Source: Propionibacteriaceae bacterium
GTDB lineage: Bacteria > Actinomycetota > Actinomycetes > Propionibacteriales > Propionibacteriaceae
NCBI GenBank assembly: GCA_031286045.1
Contig: JAITVA010000134.1
Coordinates: forward strand, 1 to 38,396
Direction: 5' to 3'
DNA: 38,396 nucleotides
The number at the start of each line of letters is the position of its first letter. Position 1 is the first letter of the stretch. The translations under genes were made by a program, and so were the position numbers. Shown here piece by piece: positions 8,191 through 18,000 of the stretch. The notes under the pieces were generated by a model that saw nothing but the letters and a program-made list of their open reading frames with translations, searched no databases and was not told the origin of the DNA.

Positions 8191-9921
8191 GTGACTGCAA
8201 GCATGACGGGTGCGCAAGCGTTGGTGAAGACCCTGGAGGAGTTGGGTGTCGAGGTGGCTTTCGGCATTCCGGGCGGCTGCATTCTGCCGCTCTACGATCC
8301 GTTGTTCGACTCGTCCATTCGCCATATCCTGGTGCGCCATGAGCAGGGGGCGGCCCATGCCGCTGAGGGCTACGCCATGGCCAGCGGCCGAGTGGGAGTC
8401 TGCATGGCCACCTCGGGCCCAGGTGCGACCAACCTGGTCACGGGTCTGGGTGACGCCTACATGGACTCGGTTCCGATCGTGGCCATCACTGGTCAGGTCA
8501 ACTCGACCTCAATCGGCACCGACGCCTTCCAAGAGGCCGACATTCGCGGCATCACCTTCCCAATCACCAAGCATAACTTCCTAGTGACTCGGCCGCAGGA
8601 CATTCCTCAAGCGTTGACGGAGGCTTTCCATATCGCCTCAACCGGTCGTCCAGGGCCGGTGTTGGTCGATGTCGCCAAAGATGCGCTCACCGGCTCCGCG
8701 CCATGGTCGTGGCCTGCGCCGATGCGGCTTCCTGGGTACAAACCGACGCTGACCCCGCACTTCCGTCAGGTCCACCAGGCGGCCGCCATGATCGCCGAGG
8801 CCAAGCGACCGGTGCTCTTCATCGGTGGAGGCATCGTCAAGTCGGGCGCGGTCGACGAACTGGCGGCGGTTGTCGACCGAGCACCCATGCCCGTGGTGAC
8901 CACACTCATGGCCAGGGGTTGCTTCCCCGACTCCAATCCGCTCAACTTCGGCATGCCGGGTATGCATGGCACGGTGGCGGCGGTCGGCGCCCTCCAGAAG
9001 GCCGATCTGATCGTGGCCGTGGGGGTGCGGTTCGACGACCGGGTGACCGGCGACAAGGCGAGCTTCGCACCGCATGCGAAAATCATCCACGCCGACATCG
9101 ATCCGGCCGAGATCGGCAAGAACCGAGCCGTCGATCTTCCGATCGTCGGCGACGCCAGGCTGGTGTTGGCGCAGTTGGAACGCAATCTGGCGGATCTGGA
9201 AGTCCCCGGCTGGGACTCATGGATCGGATACCTCCAAGGTCTGCGCGACAAGTACCCGACTTGGGCAGGCGCCCCTCACGACGGCATGCTTCAACCGCAG
9301 GAAGTGATTCGGCGCATCGGTCAGATGGCTGGCGAGGATGCGATCTTCGTCACCGGGGTCGGTCAGCATCAGATGTGGAGCGCCCACTTTTTGCCTCATG
9401 AGAAGCCTTATCGCTGGCTCACCTCCGGAGGCGCCGGCACCATGGGATACTGTGTCCCAGCCGCCATGGGCGCCAAGGTGGCTCGCCCGGAGTCGGTGGT
9501 TTGGGGCATTGACGGCGACGGCTGCTTCCAGATGACCAATCAGGAGCTGACGACCTGCGCCCTCAACGGCATTCCGATCAAGATCGCCATCATCAACAAT
9601 CAGGTGCTCGGCATGGTGCGCCAGTGGCAGACACTCTTCTACAACGGACGCTACTCCAACACGGAGTTGCACACTGATCGTGTGCCTGACTTCGTCAAAC
9701 TCGCCGAGGCCATGGGCTGTGTCGGGCTTCGGGCGTCGAACGAGGACGAGGTCGACGCCGTCATAGCCCAGGCCATGGAGATCAATGACCGGCCGGTCGT
9801 GGCCGAGTTCATCGTGCACAAGGACGCCATGGTCTGGCCCATGGTGGCGGCCGGAACCAGCAACGATGACATCAAGTACGCCCGTGACATGGCCCCGGAT
9901 TGGGAGGAGATCACCCTATGA
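8191..9921 (+). CDS. ilvB: acetolactate synthase large subunit
   Basis: GTG start with GAAAGGGG upstream; [34 protein letters not shown], ThDP motif [15 protein letters not shown]. Confidence 0.96.
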   Translation: MTASMTGAQALVKTLEELGVEVAFGIPGGCILPLYDPLFDSSIRHILVRHEQGAAHAAEGYAMASGRVGVCMATSGPGATNLVTGLGDAYMDSVPIVAITGQVNSTSIGTDAFQEADIRGITFPITKHNFLVTRPQDIPQALTEAFHIASTGRPGPVLVDVAKDALTGSAPWSWPAPMRLPGYKPTLTPHFRQVHQAAAMIAEAKRPVLFIGGGIVKSGAVDELAAVVDRAPMPVVTTLMARGCFPDSNPLNFGMPGMHGTVAAVGALQKADLIVAVGVRFDDRVTGDKASFAPHAKIIHADIDPAEIGKNRAVDLPIVGDARLVLAQLERNLADLEVPGWDSWIGYLQGLRDKYPTWAGAPHDGMLQPQEVIRRIGQMAGEDAIFVTGVGQHQMWSAHFLPHEKPYRWLTSGGAGTMGYCVPAAMGAKVARPESVVWGIDGDGCFQMTNQELTTCALNGIPIKIAIINNQVLGMVRQWQTLFYNGRYSNTELHTDRVPDFVKLAEAMGCVGLRASNEDEVDAVIAQAMEINDRPVVAEFIVHKDAMVWPMVAAGTSNDDIKYARDMAPDWEEITL

Positions 9922-10457
9922 GCACCATCACAACCTTGTCGGTCCTGGTTCAGGACAATCCTGGCGTGTTGACCCGTATCGCCGGACTGTTCGCGCGTCG
10001 GGCCTTCAACATCGTGTCGCTGACGGTTGGTCCGACCGAGCGTCCGGGATACTCGCGCATCACCTTGGTCGTTCCGGCTGAGGACGAGGCGGTCATCGAG
10101 CAGGTCACCAAGCAGTTGAACAAGCTGATCGAGGTCGTCAAGATCACCGAGATGGCCCGTGATGAGGCGGTGCGCCGTGAACTGGTTTTGGTCAAGGTCC
10201 GCGCTGACGCTGCCACCAGGGCGGACATCTTGGCCTTGGTGGAGACTTTCCGAGGCAAGGTGGTCGATGTCGCTGCGGAGTCCTTGGTGATCGAGGTTAC
10301 CGGGCAACACGGCAAGGTGCAGGCATTCCTGTCGATGATCGAGCCCTACGGCATCAAAGAAGTCGCCCAGTCTGGCACTGTCGCACTCGCCCGAGGTTCG
10401 CGGGCGATCACCGACCGCAGTAAGTACGACAGACGGGCGAAGAGTCAGCGGGGATGA
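9918..10457 (+). CDS. ilvN: acetolactate synthase small (regulatory) subunit
   Basis: ATGA overlap with ilvB; ACT domain [33 protein letters not shown]. Confidence 0.95.
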   Translation: MSTITTLSVLVQDNPGVLTRIAGLFARRAFNIVSLTVGPTERPGYSRITLVVPAEDEAVIEQVTKQLNKLIEVVKITEMARDEAVRRELVLVKVRADAATRADILALVETFRGKVVDVAAESLVIEVTGQHGKVQAFLSMIEPYGIKEVAQSGTVALARGSRAITDRSKYDRRAKSQRG

Positions 10458-10462
10458 GGTTT

Positions 10463-10483
10463 CGCGTCGAGCACGTCGACGCG
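10463..10483 (+). other. intercistronic hairpin between ilvN and ilvC
   Basis: cgcgtcga-gcacg-tcgacgcg, perfect 8-bp stem. Confidence 0.5.
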
Positions 10484-10550
10484 TCAGATGAGCGAAGCCC
10501 TCGTCCATGCGGGCGGTGGTGTGAGAGTTGACAAGCAAAAAGGAGAAATA

Positions 10551-11579
10551 ATGGCGAAAATGTTCTATGACGACGACGCCGATCTGTCGATCATCCAAAA
10601 CCGGAAGGTGGCCGTCATCGGCTACGGGTCGCAGGGCCACGCCCACGCGCTGTCCTTGCGCGATTCCGGTGTCGACGTTCGGGTCGGCCTGCGTCCCGGG
10701 TCAGCTTCTCGCGACAAGGCTGAGGCCGAGGGGCTTCGTGTCGTGCCCACCGAGACGGCCTGCGAAGAGGCTGACTTGATTATGATTCTGGCGCCCGACC
10801 AGGTTCAACGCGGGCTCTACGCTGCCGAGATCGCACCTCACCTGAAGACGGGGGACGCCTTGTTCTTCGCCCACGGCTTCAATATCCGCTTTGGCTACAT
10901 TCAGCCGCCTGCTGGCGTCGATGTCTGTATGGTCGCGCCGAAGGGACCCGGTCACCTGGTCCGGCGGGAGTATGCGGCTGGTCGTGGTGTGCCCGTGGTC
11001 GTGGCTGTGGAGAAGGACGAGTCCGGCGCCGCCTGGCCGCTGACCCTGGCCTATGCCAAGGGCATCGGCGGGCTGCGGGCGGGCGGCATCGCCACCACCT
11101 TCACTGAGGAGACCGAGACGGATCTTTTCGGTGAGCAGGCGGTGCTGTGCGGTGGCATGTCTCATCTGATCCAGGCTGGCTGGGAGACTCTGGTCAACGC
11201 GGGCTATCAGCCGGAGGTGGCCTACTTTGAGTGCCTGCACGAGATGAAGCTGATCGTTGACCTGATGTACGAGGGCGGCATCGCCAAGCAGCGCTGGAGT
11301 GTGTCGGACACGGCTGAGTATGGCGACTACGTCTCCGGTCCGCGCATCATCGACGACCATGTGCGCGAGTCGATGAAGGCGGTTCTGGCTGATATCCAGT
11401 CGGGCGCCTTCGCTGCTCGTTTCATCGCGGATCAAGACGCGGGAGCGCCGGAGTTCAAGGCGCTGCGCGCGAAGGAAGAGGCTCATCCGATCGAGGCCAC
11501 CGGCCGAGAGCTGCGCCAGTTGATGAGTTGGGTCAAGACCGCTGACTCCGACTACACGGAGGGCACTGCTGCTCGCTGA
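10551..11579 (+). CDS. ilvC: ketol-acid reductoisomerase
   Basis: AAAAGGAGAAATAATG start; [40 protein letters not shown]. Confidence 0.97.
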   Translation: MAKMFYDDDADLSIIQNRKVAVIGYGSQGHAHALSLRDSGVDVRVGLRPGSASRDKAEAEGLRVVPTETACEEADLIMILAPDQVQRGLYAAEIAPHLKTGDALFFAHGFNIRFGYIQPPAGVDVCMVAPKGPGHLVRREYAAGRGVPVVVAVEKDESGAAWPLTLAYAKGIGGLRAGGIATTFTEETETDLFGEQAVLCGGMSHLIQAGWETLVNAGYQPEVAYFECLHEMKLIVDLMYEGGIAKQRWSVSDTAEYGDYVSGPRIIDDHVRESMKAVLADIQSGAFAARFIADQDAGAPEFKALRAKEEAHPIEATGRELRQLMSWVKTADSDYTEGTAAR

Positions 11580-11616
11580 TTCGTTTGAGAGGGCTCGGTC
11601 ACGAGCTGTGCGACGT

Positions 11617-11640
11617 GCCCCGTCTGTTCTCAGGCGGGGC
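11617..11640 (+). terminator. hairpin downstream of ilvC, probable terminator
   Basis: gccccgtctg-ttct-caggcggggc, 10-bp stem with one G-T pair; weak T tract. Confidence 0.5.
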
Positions 11641-11959
11641 GCTGTCATGTCTTCGGTGGTGGTCTACAGACCTCTCCTGGTCCGGAATGAGAATATGTTC
11701 TGGTCAAAGGTGATATGTAGCACAACCGTCTGAGCTGGTGGCTGCGCCATCGAAAGTGCCGCTACGTCAACCTTCAGACTGGGTTCAACTGGACCCATCA
11801 CCGCTTCGATTGGCGCCATCGATCAGTGCTCCGAATCGCCTTGTCAAACCGTAGTTCGGAGGGATTATCGCGTCAGATCTAGATGCGAAAAAAATTGCTG
11901 TCGCGAATTTCGGTGTTCTAGGCATTTCTGTTTGACATAGGTCCATGAAACCTCAAGGA

Positions 11960-11988
11960 TTGATAAGTACTACGTCGCTGCATATAGC
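11960..11988 (+). promoter_or_regulatory. predicted promoter of the large surface-protein gene
   Basis: TTGATA-N17-TATAGC within an AT-rich stretch. Confidence 0.45.
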
Positions 11989-12038
11989 GAGATATATATA
12001 AAGCGTCGTGATGATCAAACATGAGGGGGCACCACACA

Positions 12039-15000
12039 ATGGCAAGCATCGGGAGAAAACAGAAGGGCAAGCGCGCAGTGTCGCTGGTCAGCGCTTTCGC
12101 GCTGGCAGTGGCAGCAGTGGTCGTGGGAGCCTCGTCTGCGCAGGCCGAAACTGCGGACAACGAGCAGATTTCGCCGGTCTCGGCGACTCCTGCCAGCAAG
12201 ACCTACTCCTGGATTTTCGATTCCATGGGTCTGACTTATTCCACCCAAGAAGAGATGATCGAGGCATTGACGGGGTACGCCATGAAAGGCAACACTCTGA
12301 CTGCGTCGAAGAAGCTCGAGACAGCTTTCATCATCCCTGGTGACACCCTCAACATGGGCGTGGGCATCGTGGGGTCGGAGTTGGCAGGCCCGGCCAACTT
12401 CGAGACCGTGGGCAACGTCGACCAAGAGGGTTGGTATATGCCAGGTGACGAGGGTTTATGGTCTCCTATGCTCGAGACGACCGTGACCGACTCTGATGGC
12501 ACAACAAAGACTATCCCTCTGTTTGATCTGACCAATCTGGACAGCAATGGAAAAGTAGTCGACGGCAGTATCACTGAGGACAAGCCGACTCCGAAGGTGG
12601 TTTACCCAAAGGGTCGCAAATGCGCTGACCAGGAATGGGTCTATGACGAGACTACGGCGGATGGACCATGGACCTACGGTCCCAGCCAAACTCTCGTGGA
12701 AGATGGCGATACGGTCTCCTATGGACGACAACCGACCACAACAGGTGCGATTCCACCCCATCCTTCCACCCTCTGGAACGGTTGGTGCCAGGGTGCCCTG
12801 AGTCTGACCATGAAGTGGACTCCGGAGAATCCGACACCGACTGATTTGTACGGAGAGGGCTACAACTCCGCGGCTGGTCGCGGCTACTCGGTCACTTTCG
12901 GTGGAACTCAGGAGATGCTCGACTATTACGGAACGAGAGCTGTCACGAGTTCCCTGAACGAGCAGAATGCTGACATGGTGTCTGTTTATGGCTATGCGTC
13001 CGCCGTGTTGCCGTCGCTGCAACTGATCAAGCAGGTCTGCACAGCCTATGACAGCAGCGGGAATCCGACCTGCACGGCTGGGAAAGATGACGGTTGGGAG
13101 AAGGACTCCACTGCCGGCGACAATGAAGGCGACGCTGGCGTGTCCAACGGTGGTGTTGACAAGGGTGTCGAGCAAGGTCGTGTCCCCGACGGTGTGACAA
13201 CTATCATGTGGCGCATGATCGCGACCAACACGGGGAATCTGCCCCTCGAGAATGTGCGCGTCACTGAGGATCTGACCAACATTGATCCTGTCCAGGGCGC
13301 GACCGCTCCAGGCATTGAGTCGACCGACTGCACCGACAAGGTCGTCAAAGCCTTCCTCGAGGTCGGTGAGACGGCGTCTGTCACCTGTCAGACCAAGCTG
13401 GACAGTGCCTTCGAGGGCATTGTCCAGAACACTGCGGGTCTCAATGGAACCGTGCCTGCTCATGTGAGACTGAACCAGAGCCAGGATCAGACCATCACCG
13501 ATCCTGAGGGAAACTCCATCGCCTCGCGTTTCACTGGATACAAGGGCGAAGAGAACTCAGTCGCGTCGAATGTCGACTCGGCGCAGGTCATTCTTCCCAA
13601 GTCGGGGATCAAGCTCACCAAGTGGGTCTGCGCGGCTGGATCGGACTGCACGGTTCCGACTGCCGGTTCGTCTGACCTGACAACCTTGGCCGGTGTTCAA
13701 ACCAATGCCGACGGTTCGGCGAAGCTGAACACCGACGGGACAGTGGCGGTCACTCAGGGCCAGCCCACCGCGCAATGGGTCAAAGAGACGACCGTCAGCT
13801 ATGACGCCACCGCGCAGTGGATGATTGTCGTCACCAACACGGGCAACAGTCACCTGACGAACATTGAGGTCTTTGACGCCGCGGCGGCGATCACGGGTTC
13901 TCACGGTGCTTCCACCGCTCTGAGTTCAACTGAGACCACACCGCTGGCGCCGGGTGCTTCGCGGACGTACACGTTCAGCACGTCCAACATCACTGACACC
14001 AGTGCTTTCGCGGAGGGTGACAGCAAGGACGCTGACAACAAGTACGCGGAGCCGACTTACAAGAATGGCGACGATGTTGTCAATGCTGCGAGCGCAACCG
14101 CGACGGCCTCTGACGCGAACGGGAAGGTGGTGCCGGATGTCAATGGACAGCCGGTCAAGGTTGATTCCAACACTTCCACCGCCGAGGTTCGGGCCGATGT
14201 CGCGAATCCTGCGATCAAATTGACGAAGTGGGTCTGTGGTGATGTCGCGGGCTGCGCTGATCCGAGTCCTGCCGATTTGGCCACTCTCGGTGGAACCAAG
14301 ACCGTCGCTGGCGCCGCCGCCGGTGGCTGGGTTAAAGAGGCCTATGTGCCTCAAGGTCAGACTGCTCATTGGATCATGGTGGTCACGAACATCGGCGACA
14401 CCGCCTTGCGTGACGTGGTCATCGACAAGGACACCTTGACTGGTGATGACTCGACCCTGGTCAGCGACCTGGCGCCGAAGTCGATCGATGTGTTGGCGAT
14501 TGGCGCCTCGGGCTCCTTCCGTGGCACGACATCGACTATCACAAACACCGAAACTCCGGCGCAGGGGATTGAGGATGGCAACACTCAGTGGGCCAACTGG
14601 GGTGAGCCGACCTATCTGACTGGCGATGATGTCGTGAACACGGCGTCCGCAGCGGCGACCCCGGCCAGGGTGTCTGAGACCGGCGCGGTGACTGACCTGC
14701 CGAAGCCGAATGGGGAGGCGGGGGACTGGACAGTCAACTCGAATGAGTCGAATGCGGAGGCCTACACGGCTGAGCCGGCGATTGACATTGAGAAGTACGA
14801 CACCTTGGATGGCGACACCATGGAGACCGGTGATTACGACCTGTCCTCTGACCCGAAGAAGTTGGTGATCGACGGAAAGGCGACGCCGATCAGATTCACG
14901 ATCACCAACACCGGCACTGAGGCGCTGCGTGACATCACTGTGTCGGATGTGACAACTGCTGGTGGTGTGAAGGTGACTGGAGTGTCCTGTGACTTCTCCA

Positions 15001-18000
15001 CGGTCGATTCGACTGCCCCGAAGACTGGTGTCACCTGGGCCGGTCCGCTTCCGGTGGAGGGCGCCTTCGATTGCACGGGAACGCTGCCAAGCATGCCAGA
15101 AGCCAATGGATTGCACACCGATGTCGCGACTGTGGTCGGCACGGGTGTGGTGTCTGGCGTTGAGGTCACCGACAAGGATCCATGGAACGCGCGGGCGACG
15201 ATCAAGCCGGCGGTCGATGTCGAGAAGTATGACACTCTGCCCGGTGGTGGTCCGGAGACTGGCGACCACGACGATGACTACGCGCAGTTGGTTCCTGGCA
15301 CTGAGACGCCGATCACCTTCACGGTCACCAACAAGGGGACCGAGGAGTTGAAGAACATTGTGGTCTCAGACGTCGTCACTGAAGGTGATGTGGCCTTGAA
15401 GGACGTCAGCTGTGACTTCTCGAAGTACGGCGGTCCTTCATCTGGAACGACCTGGGAAGAAGGCCCCCTGCCGATTGACGCCTCCTTCGAGTGCACGGCA
15501 ATCTTGCCGGGTCTTCCCGTTGACTCGGCTCACGCCGACGAGGTGACTGTCACCGCGACTGGTGTGGTGTCCGGCAAACCGACCGAGGATGAGGATCCGT
15601 GGAAGGGTGAGACCCCCACTCCGAGCATCGACATCGAGAAGTATGACACTCTCAAGGGTGACACTCCGAAGACCGGTGACTATGACGACTCGGCTGATCC
15701 GAAGGCCTTGGTGCCTGGGGTTGAGACCCCGATCTCCTTCACGGTCACGAACACGGGTACTGAGCCTCTGCTCGATGTGACGGTGTCTGATGTGACAACG
15801 GCGGGTGGCGTGACGGTCGCTGGAGTGTCCTGTGATTTCTCCACGGTCGATCAGACTGCCCCGAAGACAGGTCTGACTTGGGCTGGCCCGCTTCCTGTTG
15901 ATGAGTCCTTCATCTGCACCGGGACTTTGCCGGGAATGGTTGAGGCCGATGGCTTGCACACGGATATGTCCCATGTCGTGGGCACCGGTGAGGTGTCGGG
16001 CGTCGAGGTGACCGATGACGATCCATGGAATGGCATCGCCGAGATCAAGCCTGTCATTGATGTCGAGAAGTATGACACTCTGCCTGGTGATGGTCCCGAG
16101 ACGGGCGATCATGATGATGACTATGCGCAGTTGAAGCCTGGCACTGAGACCCCGATCACCTTCATGGTCACCAACCGGGGCAATGAGGATCTGGCCAACA
16201 TCGTCGTGTCCGACGCCGTCACTGAAGGCGGTGTGGCTGTTGAGAACGTCAGTTGCGATTTCTCGGAGTTTGGCGGCCCATCGTCAGGGACGACCTGGGC
16301 TGAGGGTCCATTGCCTGTCGGTGAGTCGTTCGAGTGCACGGGCACATTGCCCGGCCTGCCCTTGAGCACGGCCCATACCGATGTGGTGACGGTGACCGCG
16401 ACTGGTGTGGTGTCCGGCAAGCCGACCACGGATGAGGATCCTTGGAAGGGTGAGACTCCCACTCCGAGTATCGACATCGAGAAGTACGACACTTTGAATG
16501 GTGACACCGCCTCCACCGGCGACTACGATGACTCGGCCGCGCCAAAGGCTTTGGCTCCCGGTGCGACAACACCGATCTCGTTCACAGTCACCAACACTGG
16601 TACCGAGGCGCTGGTGGACCTGACTGTGTCTGATGTGACGACGGCGGGTGGTGTGACGGTCGCTGGAGTGTCCTGTGACTTCTCCACGGTCGACAAGACT
16701 GCACCGAAGACTGGTGTCACCTGGGCCGGTCCGCTTCCGGTCGATGAGTCCTTCACCTGCACAGGCACGTTGCCGGGCATGGTGGAAGCTGATGGCCTGC
16801 ATACCGATGTCGCGACTGTGGTGGGCACTGGCCAGGTGTCTGGCGAAAAGGTCACGGATGACGATCCGTGGAACGGCGAAGCCACTATCAAGCCAGTGAT
16901 TGATGTTGAGAAATATGACACTCTGCCCGGTGATGGCCCGGCGGCTGGCGATCACGACGATGATTACGCGCAGTTGAAGCCTGGCGCTGAGACTCCGATC
17001 ACCTTCACGGTGAAGAACGAGGGCAGCGAGGAGTTGAAGAACATCGTGGTGTCTGACGTCGTCACCGAAGGCGGGGTTGCGCTGACCAATGTTAGCTGTG
17101 ACTTCTCGAAGTATGGCGGCCCGTCCTCGGGGACCACCTGGGAAGAAGGGCCCTTGCCTTTGGGCGGTACCTTCGACTGCACTGCGATTTTGCCGGGACT
17201 TCCCGCTGACTCGCTGCACACCGATGTGGTGACGGTGACGGCGACTGGCGTGGTGTCCGGCAAGCCGACCAAGGATGAGGACCCGTGGAAGGGTGAGACT
17301 CCTGGCGAGCCGGGAATCGACATCGAGAAGTTCGACACGCTCGGACTCGACAACCTGGTGACCGGTGACTACGACGATTCGGCTGAACCGAAGGAGTTGG
17401 CGGTCGGCAAAGACACTCCAATTTCCTTCCTGGTCACCAACACGGGCAAGGAGTCACTGGTGGACGTGGTCGTGTCCGACGTGACCACGGCCGGTGGAGT
17501 GACCTTGACGGGAGTCTCCTGTGACTTCTCCAAGCTCGGTGGTCCGACCTCCGGTCTGATGTGGGAGGGCCCTGTCGCAGAAGGTGAGTCATTCACCTGC
17601 ACTGCCACACTGCCCGGCCTCCAGGAATCCGACGGTTTGCACACGGATGTGGCGTCAGTCACGGCCAGTGGTGAGGTGTCTGGTGAGAAGGTGGGCGACA
17701 AGGACCCATGGAATGGTCGCGCACGAGACGTCAACCCAGGTGATGATGACGAGTTCCATCCTGGCATCGCCCTGACCAAGTGGGTCTGTGTCACTGGCAC
17801 GGGTTGTGCTGCGCCGACAGACGCTGATCTGGCGACGCTGGCCGGCGGTCAGTCCACGGAACAGTGGGTCAAGGAGACGACTGTGACATACAACACGGCT
17901 GCTGAGTGGATTCTGGTCGTCACTAACACGGGAGACACCACTCTTGCTCCGGTCGCGATCTCTAAAGAGGATCTCAACCGTGGAGGCGCCAACCATGGCG

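Noticed and set aside
13926-15269. 447-aa minus-strand ORF (and others such as 12456-13463, 15438-16112, 16284-17219) antisense to the surface-protein gene
   Set aside because: Shadow ORFs created by GC-rich codon bias and the repeats; no recognisable domains, Arg/His-rich composition, and they mirror the repeat period of the sense gene.
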